Below, one piece after another: positions 9,220 through 18,065 of a stretch of DNA of 64,000 nt. Below the pieces are notes generated by a model that saw only the letters and a list, made by a program, of their open reading frames with translations, had not been told where the DNA came from and did not search any database. The DNA comes from Saccharothrix ecbatanensis (GTDB taxonomy: Bacteria > Actinomycetota > Actinomycetes > Mycobacteriales > Pseudonocardiaceae). Where the stretch lies: assembly GCF_014205015.1 (NCBI RefSeq), contig NZ_JACHMO010000001.1, positions 5,828,001 through 5,892,000 on the forward strand. The letters are read 5' to 3'. Position numbers and translations under genes: made by a program. Numbering within the stretch: the stretch's first letter is position 1; each line of letters opens with the position of its first letter.

Positions 9220-9929
9220 ACACCCTGGTGCTGTGGGACATCGACCTGACGCTGATCAACGCGAGGGGTCTCGGCCGCGAGTGGTACCGCACCGCGTTGC
9301 GCGCGGCGGCGGGCCTGGACCTCGTGCACCCGCTCAATTTCGGTGGCCGCACCGAGCGTGCCATCACGCTGGAGATGCTGGCGTCGCACGACCTCGAGCC
9401 CACCGAGGAACTGGTCACGCGGCTGCACGCGGAACTGATCGACGTGGCCGCTCGGGAACGCCACCTGCTGCCGTCACACGGGCACGCGCTGCCGGGTGCT
9501 TTGGCGGCGCTGAAGGCGTTGGCGGCGCGGGAGAACGTCGTGCAGTCGCTGGTGACGGGGAACCTGGTCGAGATCGCCCGGTACAAGCTGGCGGCGTTCG
9601 GGCTGGACGAGCACGTGGACTTCGAGATCGGCGGCTACGGCTCGGTGTCCGAGCACCGACCCGCGCTGGTGCTGGAGGCGGTGCGGCTGGCCTCCGCCAA
9701 GCACACCCGCGAGTTCCGGTCCGTGGTCATCGGCGACACGCCGCACGACGTGGACGCCGCACTGCACCACGGCGCCGTCGCCATCGGGGTGGCGACCGGC
9801 GGCAGCAGCGTCGCGGAACTGCGAGAGGCGGGCGCGCACATCGTGCTCACCGACCTCTCCGACACCGCGGCTGTTCTGAGCGCGGTGCTGGATGGCCGCT
9901 GCTCCGCAGACGGCGGCTCGGTCGCCTGA
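9216..9929 (+). CDS. HAD-superfamily hydrolase
   Basis: 237 residues. HAD motif I is LWDIDLTLIN (nucleophile Asp and acid/base Asp in DxDxT), motif II SLVTGN, and motif IV VVIGDTPHDVDAA; a helical cap lies between residues ~20 and 90. This is the phosphoglycolate phosphatase-like subgroup, a Mg-dependent phosphatase of unknown small substrate. GTG 9216 overlaps the stop of the preceding gene by 4 nt. An 11-bp stem hairpin follows 18 nt after the stop. Confidence 0.9.
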   Translation: MNTLVLWDIDLTLINARGLGREWYRTALRAAAGLDLVHPLNFGGRTERAITLEMLASHDLEPTEELVTRLHAELIDVAARERHLLPSHGHALPGALAALKALAARENVVQSLVTGNLVEIARYKLAAFGLDEHVDFEIGGYGSVSEHRPALVLEAVRLASAKHTREFRSVVIGDTPHDVDAALHHGAVAIGVATGGSSVAELREAGAHIVLTDLSDTAAVLSAVLDGRCSADGGSVA

Positions 9930-9946
9930 CAGTCGCTCGCTCGCGC

Positions 9947-9987
9947 CTCATTTCCGGCGATCGAAAAGCGTGATCACCGGAAATGAG
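9947..9987. terminator. Bidirectional terminator between HAD gene and proS
   Basis: Perfect 11-bp inverted repeat CTCATTTCCGG / CCGGAAATGAG with a 19-nt loop, between two convergent genes (stops at 9929 and 10017). There is no long T tract, which is common for actinobacterial terminators. Confidence 0.75.
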
Positions 9988-10016
9988 ACCCGAACGAGTG
10001 ACGCGACCTCGCGTGC

Positions 10017-11762
10017 TCAGCCCCTGACGACCTCGAGCAGGTGCTGAACGGCGGCGCCGAGCGCCACCTCGGTCCGCTCACCCGTGCGGCGGTCCTTGAC
10101 CTCGACCAGGCCGTTCACCAGGCCGCGGCCCACGACCAGGATGGTCGGCACACCGATCAGCTCGGCGTCCGCGAACTTCACGCCCGGGCTCGCCTTGCGG
10201 TCGTCCAGCAGCACCCTCAGGCCGGACGCCGACAGCTCCTCAGCGAGCTTCGCACCGCCCGCGAGCAGCGTCTCGTCCTTGCCCGCGACGACCACGTGCA
10301 CGTCCGCCGGCGCCACGTTCCGAGGCCAGATCAGACCGCGGTCGTCGTGGCTCTGCTCGGCGATCGCGGCCACCAGGCGGGACACGCCGACGCCGTACGA
10401 GCCCATGGTGATCCGGACGGGCTTGCTGTCCGGACCCAGCGCGTCCAGCGAGAACGCGTCCGCGTACTTGCGGCCCAACTGGAAGATGTGCCCGATCTCG
10501 ATGCCGCGCGCGGCGACCAGCACGCCCTTGCCGTCGGGTGACGGGTCGCCCTCGCGGACCTCCGCCACGTCGATCGTGCCGTCGGGGGTGAAGTCACGGC
10601 CGGCGACGAGGTCCACCACGTGGTGGTCGGCCTTGTCCGCGCCGGTGACCCACGCCGTGCCGCGCACCACGCGCGGGTCGGCCAGGTACCGGACGCCGTT
10701 GGCCTGGAGCGCCGCCGGGCCGATGTAGCCCTTGACCAGGAAGGAGTTGCGGGCGAAGTCCGCCTCCTCCAGCATCGCCACCTCGGCCGGCTCGACCGCC
10801 GCCTCCAGCCGCTTCAGGTCGACCTCGCGGTCGCCGGGCAGGCCGATGGCGAGGAGCGTCCACTCCTTCTCGCCGGGCTTCCGGGTCTTCACCAGGACGT
10901 TCTTCAGCGTGTCCGCGGCGGTGAAGGTGCGGTCCGTGTTGGCGTTGAGGAAGGTGACCAGGGACTCGATGGTCGGCGTGTTCGGCGTGTGGTGCACCTG
11001 CGCCTCGGGCTGCGCCGCCGGGTCCTGCTCGGCGGGCGCGGGCGTCGTGACCGCCTCCACGTTCGCCGCGTAGCCGGACTCCGTGCTGCGGACGAAGGTG
11101 TCCTCGCCGTTCGGCGCGACCGCCAGGAACTCCTCCGACGCCGAGCCGCCCATCGCGCCGGACGTGGCGGAGACGATGACGTACTCCATGCCGAGCCGGT
11201 CGAAGATCCGGATGTAGGCGTCGCGGTGCTGCTGGTAGGACTCGGCCAGGCCCTCGTCGGTGAGGTCGAAGGAGTAGGAGTCCTTCATCACGAACTCACG
11301 GCCGCGCAGGATGCCCGCGCGGGGGCGTGCCTCGTCCCGGTACTTGGTCTGGATCTGGTAGAGCGTGACCGGGTAGTCCTTGTAGGACGAGTACTCGCCC
11401 TTAACGGTGAGCGTGAACAGCTCCTCGTGGGTGGGGCCGAGCAGGTAGTCGGCGCCCTTGCGGTCCTTGAGGCGGAAGATGTTGGGGCCGTACTCGGTCC
11501 ACCGGTTGGTCGCCTCGTAGGGCTCCTTCGGCAGCAGCGCGGGGAACTGGATCTCCTGGGCGCCGAACGCGTCCATCTCCTCGCGCACGATCTGCTCGAT
11601 GTTGCGCAGCACCCGCAGACCCAACGGCAGCCACGAGTAACCGCCTGGCGCGACGCGGCGCACGTAGCCGGCGCGGACCAACAGCTTGTGGCTGGGTACT
11701 TCGGCGTCGGCCGGGTCCTCGCGCAGGGTGCGCAGGAACAGCGACGACATCCTCGTGATCAC
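10017..11762 (-). CDS. proS: Prolyl-tRNA synthetase
   Basis: 581 residues of the bacterial-type ProS: N-terminal [21 protein letters not shown] (quoted in part), class II motif 2 region ([22 protein letters not shown], partly quoted), an inserted YbaK-like editing domain (about 220-390, ending before DLVAGRDF), motif 3 ([17 protein letters not shown]) and a C-terminal anticodon-binding domain. It charges tRNA-Pro. GTG 11762 is preferred over ATG 11750 because the family starts MITRMS and a GAGGAG site lies about 8 nt before it. In mycobacteria proS is next to the rimP/DUF4439 group; here about 6.6 kb of genes separate them. Confidence 0.97.
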   Translation of the reverse strand: MITRMSSLFLRTLREDPADAEVPSHKLLVRAGYVRRVAPGGYSWLPLGLRVLRNIEQIVREEMDAFGAQEIQFPALLPKEPYEATNRWTEYGPNIFRLKDRKGADYLLGPTHEELFTLTVKGEYSSYKDYPVTLYQIQTKYRDEARPRAGILRGREFVMKDSYSFDLTDEGLAESYQQHRDAYIRIFDRLGMEYVIVSATSGAMGGSASEEFLAVAPNGEDTFVRSTESGYAANVEAVTTPAPAEQDPAAQPEAQVHHTPNTPTIESLVTFLNANTDRTFTAADTLKNVLVKTRKPGEKEWTLLAIGLPGDREVDLKRLEAAVEPAEVAMLEEADFARNSFLVKGYIGPAALQANGVRYLADPRVVRGTAWVTGADKADHHVVDLVAGRDFTPDGTIDVAEVREGDPSPDGKGVLVAARGIEIGHIFQLGRKYADAFSLDALGPDSKPVRITMGSYGVGVSRLVAAIAEQSHDDRGLIWPRNVAPADVHVVVAGKDETLLAGGAKLAEELSASGLRVLLDDRKASPGVKFADAELIGVPTILVVGRGLVNGLVEVKDRRTGERTEVALGAAVQHLLEVVRG

Positions 11763-11847
11763 GGTGGGTGCTCCTCGTGGGCGGGTTGTCCGGAAAGGGT
11801 AGTGAACCGGGCCTGATCAGTTCCAACGGGTTCCTTCTCGCGGGCCC

Positions 11848-11960
11848 GGTCGTCCGTTCTGGTCGTGGGTGGTCGTCTGTTCAGCTCGTGGTCGGGTCGT
11901 CCGTTCTGGTCGTGAGCGGGTCGTCCGTTCGGCCCGTGGGCGGGTCGTCCGTTCAGCCGG
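11848..11960. repeat. Degenerate tandem repeat, ~25-29 bp unit
   Basis: About four imperfect copies of a unit containing GGTCGTCCGTTCTGGTCGTG lie upstream of proS (which reads leftwards) and of the hydrolase at 12029. The conserved core GGGTCGTCCGTTC recurs at spacing 25-30. No convincing gene covers it. The 265-nt spacer must hold promoters for both divergent genes. Confidence 0.7.
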
Positions 11961-12028
11961 CCGCGAACCTCCTTCCGCCGACCGTGAACTCGCGCTTCCC
12001 ACGCTCCGTCCCGTGATGGTCTTGCCCC

Positions 12029-12709
12029 ATGGACATCGTTTTCGTACACGGGGCGTGCGTGCGTGACGCGGCTTGGTGGTGGCACCGCATGGTCGAGCCG
12101 CTGGAGGCTTTCGGCCTGCGGTCGGTCGCCGTGGAGCTGCCGAGCTGTGGGGCCGGGGGTGACCTGGAGGCGGACGTGTCGGCGGTGGTCGAGGCCGTGA
12201 CCAAGCCGTCGGTGCTGGTGGGCCACTCGTACGGGGGTGTGGTGATCACCGAGGCGGCGAGTCGGGTGGACGTGTCGCACCTGGTGTACGTGGCCGGGAC
12301 GGTGCCGTCGGCGGGAGACTCGCTCTCGTCACTGGCGGCGCCCGGGCCGCCACCGCCGTTCCTGGACTTCGACTTCGACGGGGGAACGGTCGGAGCCGTG
12401 AGTTCGATGTTCGCGGAGCTGTTCATGCAGGACTGCGCCCCCGAACTCGTGTCCGGCGGGGCAGAACGGTTGACCAGGCAGTCCCTGGCGGCGTTCGGCC
12501 AGCCCGTGACCGTGGGGGTGTCCGCGCCGTCGACGTACGTGGTGTGTGCGGAGGACCGCGCTACGCCGCCGGCTGTGCAGCGGGGGTTCGCGGCGAAGAC
12601 GGATCGGGTGGTCGAGATGGCCGTGGGCCACCACCCGTTCTTGTCCCGGCCGGTGGAGTTGGCGCTGGTCATCGCTGCGTCGGCCGGAATTGTCGGTGGT
12701 CAGGTCTAG
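12029..12709 (+). CDS. Alpha/beta hydrolase
   Basis: 226 residues starting MDIVFVHGACVRDAAWWW. The oxyanion loop is VHGACVRD, the nucleophile elbow GHSYGG (Ser ~70), and the acid/base part is in VVCAEDRATPP (Asp) and VGHHPFLSRP (His), together a complete Ser-Asp-His triad. Resembles the salicylate-esterase/RsbQ-like small hydrolases. No signal peptide. It precedes a VOC-fold gene by 11 nt, which may be in the same transcript. Confidence 0.9.
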   Translation: MDIVFVHGACVRDAAWWWHRMVEPLEAFGLRSVAVELPSCGAGGDLEADVSAVVEAVTKPSVLVGHSYGGVVITEAASRVDVSHLVYVAGTVPSAGDSLSSLAAPGPPPPFLDFDFDGGTVGAVSSMFAELFMQDCAPELVSGGAERLTRQSLAAFGQPVTVGVSAPSTYVVCAEDRATPPAVQRGFAAKTDRVVEMAVGHHPFLSRPVELALVIAASAGIVGGQV

Positions 12710-12720
12710 CGTGCGGCGGT

Positions 12721-13068
12721 ATGACGTTCGAGATCGGGATGATCACCATCGACACGACGGATCCGCAGCGGCTGGCGGAGTTCTGGACCAAGGCGCTCGG
12801 TATGTCGATCAAGCAGGACTGGGGCGAGTTCCTGGTGCTGGCGGCGGACGGTGAGGGCTTGCAGCTGGGGCTGCAGCGGGTCGATGACCCGACGCCGGGA
12901 AAGAACAGAGTCCACTTCGACACCCACGTAGCCGACCGCGTAGCCGAAGTCGCCCGCTTGGTGGGACTGGGGGCGACAGAAGTAGGCGAACACACCGTCC
13001 CCGGCCTGACGTGGACCGTCCTCGCCGACCCGGACGGCAACCAGTTCTGCATCGGCCAACCAGGCTGA
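12721..13068 (+). CDS. VOC (glyoxalase/bleomycin-resistance fold) protein
   Basis: 115 residues with two beta-alpha-beta-beta-beta modules: IGMITIDTTDPQRLAEFWTKALG (first module, quoted over 20 only in part here as IGMITIDTTDPQRLAEFW) and NRVHFDTHVADR then TVLADPDGNQFCIGQ (second). The last segment is the hallmark of the glyoxalase-like domain group (DPxGNxFCL). Metal-dependent enzyme or ligand-sequestering protein; the substrate cannot be read. ATG 12721 directly follows the hydrolase. Confidence 0.9.
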   Translation: MTFEIGMITIDTTDPQRLAEFWTKALGMSIKQDWGEFLVLAADGEGLQLGLQRVDDPTPGKNRVHFDTHVADRVAEVARLVGLGATEVGEHTVPGLTWTVLADPDGNQFCIGQPG

Positions 13069-13554
13069 CCTGCGGGTTCCCGGCCTCAGGATCGCTCCGA
13101 GGTCACTCTTCCGAGCTAACCGGATATGAATGGGCAACTTTCCGCGGACGAGCCGCGTTGCCGGGAAAGAAGGAGGCGGCACGGCGCGGCGGGGACTCCA
13201 GGGACGCTGACTCCAGGGACGCTGCGGGACTTCAAGGATCAGACCCGCAGCACTCGGTGGAACGATCGGACCACAGTGCCCAGCGGAAGGACCAAACCGC
13301 AGCGACCTCGGCGGATCGGACCGCAGGGGGAGGATCGGACCGCAGGGCTCGCTCTGAAGAGGGACCTCGTGGATCGGACCTGGTCTGAAGAGGGACCTTG
13401 TGGTTCGGACCGCGGGGGGTGGTTCGGACCGCGGGAGCGGCGCGGATCGGACTGCGGATCGGACTGCGGATCGGACTGCGGATCGGACTGCGGATCGGAC
13501 TGCGGGGGCCGGCCCGAACTAAGGGAACTGCGCGAGCGCCTAGGCTGGCCCGTC
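13069..13554. repeat. Gene-free spacer with 12-bp tandem repeat and degenerate precursor copies
   Basis: This 486-nt spacer holds no gene I can support. From about 13262 the motif GGATCGGACCGCAGGG and variants recur irregularly, and at 13444-13503 there are five perfect head-to-tail copies of GGATCGGACTGC. A possible extended -10 (TAGGCT, 13541-13546) lies 9 nt before the yaaA GTG, so yaaA could be almost leaderless. Confidence 0.8.
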
Positions 13555-14298
13555 GTGTTGGTACTGCTCCCCCCGTCGGAGACCAAAGCCCTCGGCGGCT
13601 CCGGCGCGCCGCTCGACCTCGACCAGCTCTCGCACACCGAGCTCACCCCGGTGCGAGGCAAGCTGGTCGACGCACTGGTCGACCTCGCGGCGGACGTTCC
13701 CGCGAGCCTCGCCGTGCTCGGCCTGTCCGAGCGCCAAGCCGGTGAGGTGGAGCGCAACGCGGAACTCCGCAGCTCCCCCACACTGCCCGCCCTCGCGCGG
13801 TACACGGGGGTGCTTTACGACGCGCTTGACCTCGGGTCGCTCACCAAGACCGAGAAAGCCCGTGCCTCGGCGCGGCTTGCGGTGGCGTCGGCGTTGTTCG
13901 GCGTCGTCGGCGGTGGGGATCCGATTCCGGCTTACCGGCTGTCGGGCGGGAGCGTGTTGCCGTCGGTCGGGCCGCTTGGCGCGTTGTGGCGGCCGGTGTT
14001 GGAACCGGTGCTGGGGTCGGCCGACGAGTTCGTCGTGGACCTGCGGTCGAGTCCGTACACGTCCCTGGCCCGCATCCCCGGTGCCGCGGTGGTCCGCGTG
14101 GTCACCGAGGATGCGAAGGGGCGGCGGAATGCGGTCAGCCACTTCAACAAGGCGCACAAGGGGCGGCTGGCTCGGGCGATCGTCCAGTCGCGGGCCGAGC
14201 CGAGTGACCTCAAGGGGTTGATCAGGGTGGCGGGTAAGGCCGGGATGCGGGTCGACCTCACTGGGCCAGGCACCGCTGATCTGATCCTGGGAGATTGA
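13555..14298 (+). CDS. yaaA: Peroxide stress protein YaaA (DUF328)
   Basis: 247 residues. MLVLLPPSETKALGG at the start, YTGVLYDALD near the middle, and SHFNKAHKGRLAR near the end are YaaA/DUF328 signatures; E. coli YaaA limits intracellular iron during peroxide stress. GTG 13555 is chosen since VLVLLPPSETK begins the family; upstream sequence is the repeat spacer. The 3' end overlaps a small convergent membrane-protein gene by 41 nt. Confidence 0.93.
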   Translation: MLVLLPPSETKALGGSGAPLDLDQLSHTELTPVRGKLVDALVDLAADVPASLAVLGLSERQAGEVERNAELRSSPTLPALARYTGVLYDALDLGSLTKTEKARASARLAVASALFGVVGGGDPIPAYRLSGGSVLPSVGPLGALWRPVLEPVLGSADEFVVDLRSSPYTSLARIPGAAVVRVVTEDAKGRRNAVSHFNKAHKGRLARAIVQSRAEPSDLKGLIRVAGKAGMRVDLTGPGTADLILGD

Positions 14299-14572
14299 CT
14301 TGTTGGAGATTGACCGGCCTGCGGGCGACGGTGACGTGAGGTTGGGGCCGGCGCTGCGGCTGGGTGTCGTGCGTGGGCTCGGTGTCGTGCGTGGGCTCGG
14401 TGTCGTGGCTTGTGGTGGCGTGTAGGTCCGCCTGCATCCGGGGCACGTCTCGGTCCTCGACCTCACTACTACCGGCGAGGCGGCTACCCAGGCGGAACTG
14501 GCGGTGGTGGTTGCGCTCCAGGCCGTAGACGACCAGCGCCACTACGGCCAGCACGAACAGGATCGAAGTCAT
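14258..14572 (-). CDS. Small single-pass membrane protein, hypothetical
   Basis: 104 residues from ATG 14572: one N-terminal transmembrane helix (TSILFVLAVVALVVYG) followed by a hydrophilic tail with a tandem motif (HDTEPTHDTEPTHDTQP) encoded by a short direct repeat. Divergent from the GlxA-type regulator gene, with the start 86 nt away. Codon use is compatible with coding, but family is not recognised and the C-terminal 14 codons overlap yaaA antisense. Confidence 0.5.
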   Translation of the reverse strand: MTSILFVLAVVALVVYGLERNHHRQFRLGSRLAGSSEVEDRDVPRMQADLHATTSHDTEPTHDTEPTHDTQPQRRPQPHVTVARRPVNLQQVNLPGSDQRCLAQ

Positions 14573-14590
14573 GGCACCAACTCTGCGGTG

Positions 14591-14645
14591 CACAAGATAC
14601 TGCCACAATTGGCAGTTGTGCCGTTGTGCATCAAAATCCTGCCAA
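14591..14645. promoter_or_regulatory. Palindromic operator candidate between divergent genes
   Basis: Nested inverted repeats in an AT-richer gap: TGCCA-CAAT-TGGCA (14601-14614) flanked by GTGCACAA and TTGTGCAT arms, and another TGCCA at 14640. Placed 45-60 nt before the GlxA-type regulator and 20-40 nt before the membrane protein, so autoregulation by the AraC-type protein is a reasonable guess. Confidence 0.5.
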
Positions 14646-14658
14646 GTACCGTGAACGC

Positions 14659-15624
14659 ATGCTCCGCACCGTTGCCGCCGTGGTCATCGACGGGCTCGCG
14701 CCGTTCGAGTTCGGCGTGATCTGCGAAGTCTTCGGCATCGACCGCACCGACGAAGGCGTCCCGCCCTTCGACTTCCGCGTCTGCGGCGAACACCCCGGCA
14801 AACCCGTCACCACCAGCGTCGGCGCCACCCTCACCCCGAACCACGGCCTCGAGGCCCTCCACCAAGCCGACCTGGTCGCCGTCCCCGCCGCCACGATCCG
14901 CGCCGACTACCCACCCGCCGTCATCGAAGCGCTCCGCGAAGCCAGCCGACGCGGCAGCACGTTGCTCTCCGTGTGCAGCGGCGCCTTCATCCTCGGGGCG
15001 GCCGGTCTGCTCGACGACCGCCGCTGCACCACCCACTGGCGCCACGTCACCGAGTTCGCCGAACGCTTCCCCAACGCCAAGATCGACCCGGACGTCCTGT
15101 TCGTGGACGACGGCGACATCGTCACGAGCGCGGGCACCGCTGCGGGCATCGACGCGTGCCTGCACATCGTCCGCCGCGAACTCGGCGCGGCCACCACCGC
15201 CACCATCGCGCGCCGCATGGTCGTCGCACCGCAACGCGACGGCGGTCAACGCCAGTTCGTCGCGCTGCCTACGCCTCCGCACCAGGCGGACAGCCTCCAG
15301 CCGGTGCTCGCCTGGCTCCAGGACCGGCTCGACGACGAGCACACCATCGCCAGCCTGGCCGACCAGGCGAACATGTCGGAACGGACGTTCGCCCGCCGGT
15401 TCGCCGCCGAGACCGGCACGACCCCGCACCGCTGGCTCACCAGCCAACGCGTCCTGCGCGCCCGCCAACTCCTGGAGGAAACGCAGCTCACCGTCGAGGA
15501 CGTGGCCCACCGCTGCGGCTTCGGCACGGCCGCGTTGTTGCGGCACCACTTCACGTCCGTGGTCGGCCTCTCACCAAAGGATTACCGACGGTCGTTCGCC
15601 CACCGCTGCCCGCCGAACGCGTGA
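14659..15624 (+). CDS. GlxA/FtrA-type AraC-family transcriptional regulator
   Basis: 321 residues. Residues ~1-170 form a DJ-1/PfpI-like domain (VAAVVIDGLAPFEFGVICEVFG, partial; LSVCSGAFILGAAGLLDDR with the Cys elbow), and the C-terminal ~100 residues are an AraC DNA-binding domain with two helix-turn-helix units (IASLADQANMSERTFARRF; VEDVAHRCGFGTAALLRHHF). Such proteins sense small metabolites. ATG 14659 gives MLRTVAAVVIDG. Confidence 0.93.
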   Translation: MLRTVAAVVIDGLAPFEFGVICEVFGIDRTDEGVPPFDFRVCGEHPGKPVTTSVGATLTPNHGLEALHQADLVAVPAATIRADYPPAVIEALREASRRGSTLLSVCSGAFILGAAGLLDDRRCTTHWRHVTEFAERFPNAKIDPDVLFVDDGDIVTSAGTAAGIDACLHIVRRELGAATTATIARRMVVAPQRDGGQRQFVALPTPPHQADSLQPVLAWLQDRLDDEHTIASLADQANMSERTFARRFAAETGTTPHRWLTSQRVLRARQLLEETQLTVEDVAHRCGFGTAALLRHHFTSVVGLSPKDYRRSFAHRCPPNA

Positions 15625-15676
15625 CAGAGTGCAGCTACCTGTCACCTGTTTGTGACGATAGTGCCAGAATGACCGC

Positions 15677-16243
15677 GTGAGCCTCGACACACCAGGCGGC
15701 ACACTCGGCGACCCGCCCGCCGAACCGATCGTCCCCGAGTTACTCAGGGGAATCACCGCAGACCTCCGCACCGACACCCTCGACGCGCCGGAGGCGTTGA
15801 AGCGCGTGTGGTCCGGACTCTGCCTCGCCCGCCTGCTCGGTCTGCGCCTCGCCCTGACGGACCGGAAGTGGCGGCAGCGGCAGGTGAACGCCGAGTCCGT
15901 GGAACACCAACTCGCCCGCGATCTCGGCACCACGGCGACGTTCGCCGACACCGCGCTCACCCTCCCGTCCGACCCGACGCCCAGACCGCTCGCGGAGGAC
16001 GAGGTCGAAGACGCGGTGCGGGCCTTGGTCGAGTTCAGCGCCGAAGCCCGGACCAGGATGCTCACGACCGCGCCGCAAGCCTCCGAGTGGCACGACGAAC
16101 GCGTGCTGCGGCACGACTCGCTGGTGATCGGCGGACTGGCCGCGGCCTGGTTGGGCAACCGCGGCAGCTACCGCGTGGACTCACCACAAGGCCCACAAGG
16201 CCCACAAGGCCCACAAGGCCCACAAGGCCCGCAAGGCCCGTAA
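15677..16243 (+). CDS. Hypothetical protein with collagen-like (GPQ)n tail
   Basis: 188 residues from GTG 15677. The first ~165 residues are helical and Ala/Leu/Arg-rich ([20 protein letters not shown]) with no recognised domain, no signal peptide and no clear transmembrane helix. The C-terminus is [19 protein letters not shown].., six uninterrupted Gly-Pro-Gln triplets encoded by a 9-bp DNA repeat. The tail may be a recent expansion, since the repeat continues past the stop codon in degenerate form. A perfect GPQ run this short would not make a stable collagen helix on its own. Confidence 0.65.
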   Translation: MSLDTPGGTLGDPPAEPIVPELLRGITADLRTDTLDAPEALKRVWSGLCLARLLGLRLALTDRKWRQRQVNAESVEHQLARDLGTTATFADTALTLPSDPTPRPLAEDEVEDAVRALVEFSAEARTRMLTTAPQASEWHDERVLRHDSLVIGGLAAAWLGNRGSYRVDSPQGPQGPQGPQGPQGPQGP

Positions 16244-16246
16244 GGC
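16184..16246. repeat. 9-bp tandem repeat CCACAAGGC
   Basis: Five perfect and two one-mismatch copies of CCACAAGGC, in frame with the gene they end. Degenerate AAGGC-containing copies continue to about 16290 beyond the stop, so the array is larger than the coding part. Confidence 0.9.
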
Positions 16247-16549
16247 CGGTAAGGCGCGCAAGCCCCGCGAGGGACCCGTAAGCCTCGCAAGGGAAGTGAG
16301 AGCCACAAGCGCAGGCACAAGAAGAAGCGGCGGGATAAATCGGTTGCCGCGGACCCGCGGGGCACGGCAACCTGTTCCCGTACGCGCAGAGCGCCGGTGG
16401 TGGAGACCACGGCGGAGTCGAGGAGGTGCCAGATGGCTACAGCTGTCCGGGACGTGGCACCGACCCGTCCGCTCGCCCCGCACTCCTGACGCGAAGGACC
16501 ACACCGCGCCGGGTGGGGCGATCACTCCCCTTCACCTGGAGCACATCCA
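16244..16549. other. Leader region of the RIO-kinase gene
   Basis: 306 nt without a full-size gene. The left part holds decaying copies of the 9-bp repeat; the right part holds a possible 18-codon open frame (16433-16489) with a strong ribosome site. No hairpin terminator of note. Confidence 0.6.
16433..16489 (+). CDS. Possible 18-residue upstream peptide
   Basis: ATG 16433 is preceded by GAGGAGGT at good spacing and encodes [18 protein letters not shown] before a TGA, ending 60 nt before the RIO-kinase start. Strong ribosome site on a tiny frame suggests a leader peptide, but there is no comparative support here. Confidence 0.35.
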   Translation: MATAVRDVAPTRPLAPHS

Positions 16550-17527
16550 GTGCGCGAGCACGAGCATTACGCAGATTTCGAATCCGATTTCGACCACGCC
16601 GACGACCTCGGGTGGCAGGTCAAGAAGGCCAAGAAGGCCTTGGCACGCACCGAGGGCGACGTCGAGCCGGGCCGTCGGGGCCGGCTCACCGAAGAGGCCA
16701 AGGACCGTCTCGCCCAGATGCGGGAGGACGCGGTCGCCGCGGACGTCCCGCCGGACGGCGACCGGTGGTCCACCTGGGGTGACGCCGACCAGGGGCCGAA
16801 GCCGTACCCGTCGTGGCTGGTCACCGACCTGTCCGCGGTGGACCGCGAGCTGGGCGTCGTGAAGACCGGCAAGGAGGCGGACGTCTTCCTGCTGGAACGC
16901 GCCATGCCCGGCACCGACCGCTCCTGCCTGATGGCGGCGAAGCGGTATCGCAGCAACGATCACCGGCTGTTCCACCGGGACGCGGGCTATCTCGAAGGCC
17001 GGCGGATGCGGCGGTCGCGGGAGATGCGCGCGATGGCGAACCGCAGCGCGTTCGGCCGGAACCTCATCGCGGAGCGGTGGGCGGTGGCCGAGTTCGCCGC
17101 GTTGACGACGCTCTGGAAGTTGGGCGCTCCGGTGCCCTATCCGGTGCAGCGTGACGGCACCGAGTTGTTGTTGGAGTTCGTCGGCACGGACGGTGCGGCG
17201 GCGCCGCGGTTGGCGCAGTTGCGTCCGGAACCGGACGAGTTGCTGGGGTTGTGGCGGCAGCTTGTGGACGCGTTGAGCGTGATGGCGTCCGCGGGTCTGG
17301 GGCACGGCGACCTGTCGGCGTTCAACCTGATGGTGCACGACGGGCGGCTGGTCGTGATCGACCTGCCGCAGGTGGTGGACCTGGTGGCGAACCCGCGCGG
17401 GCCGGAGTTCCTGGAGCGGGACGTGCGCAACGTCGCCGGCTGGTTCACCGGGCGGGGCCTGCCGCCGGAGTTGGCGGAGCCCCGTGAGGTCACCGAGATG
17501 CTGTTGGACCTGGCGGGGTTGCGCTAA
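16550..17527 (+). CDS. RIO1-like serine protein kinase
   Basis: 325 residues. After a charged N-terminal segment comes an atypical RIO kinase fold: VVKTGKEADVFLLE (ATP site), MAAKRYR (ATP-binding Lys), GHGDLSAFNLMVH (catalytic Asp/Asn loop) and LVVIDLPQVVD (metal-binding Asp in place of DFG). Lacks an activation loop, as in RIO kinases. Bacterial members are uncharacterised; archaeal/eukaryotic ones act in ribosome maturation. GTG 16550 follows TGGAG. The 3' end overlaps the convergent TetR gene by 38 nt. Confidence 0.9.
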   Translation: MREHEHYADFESDFDHADDLGWQVKKAKKALARTEGDVEPGRRGRLTEEAKDRLAQMREDAVAADVPPDGDRWSTWGDADQGPKPYPSWLVTDLSAVDRELGVVKTGKEADVFLLERAMPGTDRSCLMAAKRYRSNDHRLFHRDAGYLEGRRMRRSREMRAMANRSAFGRNLIAERWAVAEFAALTTLWKLGAPVPYPVQRDGTELLLEFVGTDGAAAPRLAQLRPEPDELLGLWRQLVDALSVMASAGLGHGDLSAFNLMVHDGRLVVIDLPQVVDLVANPRGPEFLERDVRNVAGWFTGRGLPPELAEPREVTEMLLDLAGLR

Positions 17528-18065
17528 CGGCCGGGCCGACGCTGAACAGGGGCCAGATCACGTCGAAGACGGTGTCCGGCGACCGCGGTTCGTCGGTCGC
17601 GAGCCAGTGGTAGACGAGCGGTCCGAACAGCAGGTCGCGCACGAGCTCCGGGTCGGCATCGGCCCGGAGCTCGCCGCGTGCCACGCCGCGTCGGACGATC
17701 TTGTCGACCAGGGCGTGCCGGTCGGCGAGGAATCCGTCGACCAGGCCGGGCACCCGTCGTGCCTCGGCGTGCACGGCGAGCACGACCCACGAGAGTCCGT
17801 CGACCAGCGCGGTCGCGAGGCGGAGCAGGTCTTCGCGCGCGCTGCCGGTGTCCGGGTCGGTCATCGGGATGACGTCGGTCAGCAGCACGTGGGCGACGAG
17901 GTGGAGTTTGGTGGGCCATCGCCGGTACAGGGCGGGTCGGCTCACGCCGGCGCGGGCGGCGACCGCGTCGAGGGTCAACGCGTCGAAGCCGACGTCCTCC
18001 AGCAGGTCGAGCGTGGCTTTGCTCAACGCTCGGTCGATGTGGGTGCTCCGCGGTCGTCCAGACAT
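17490..18065 (-). CDS. TetR-family repressor
   Basis: 191 residues. N-terminal TetR helix-turn-helix (LEDVGFDALTLDAVAARAGV then SRPALYRRWPTKLHLVAHVL) and a helical ligand-binding C-terminal domain of the TetR_C_11/16 type. ATG 18065 abuts a 21-bp palindrome shared with the divergent HXXEE gene, so it probably represses both. Being leaderless or nearly so fits actinobacterial TetR genes. Confidence 0.92.
   Translation of the reverse strand: MSGRPRSTHIDRALSKATLDLLEDVGFDALTLDAVAARAGVSRPALYRRWPTKLHLVAHVLLTDVIPMTDPDTGSAREDLLRLATALVDGLSWVVLAVHAEARRVPGLVDGFLADRHALVDKIVRRGVARGELRADADPELVRDLLFGPLVYHWLATDEPRSPDTVFDVIWPLFSVGPAVSATPPGPTASR

Noticed and set aside
13444..13503. CRISPR-like array
   Set aside because: The 12-bp units are contiguous with no spacers and no cas genes are near.
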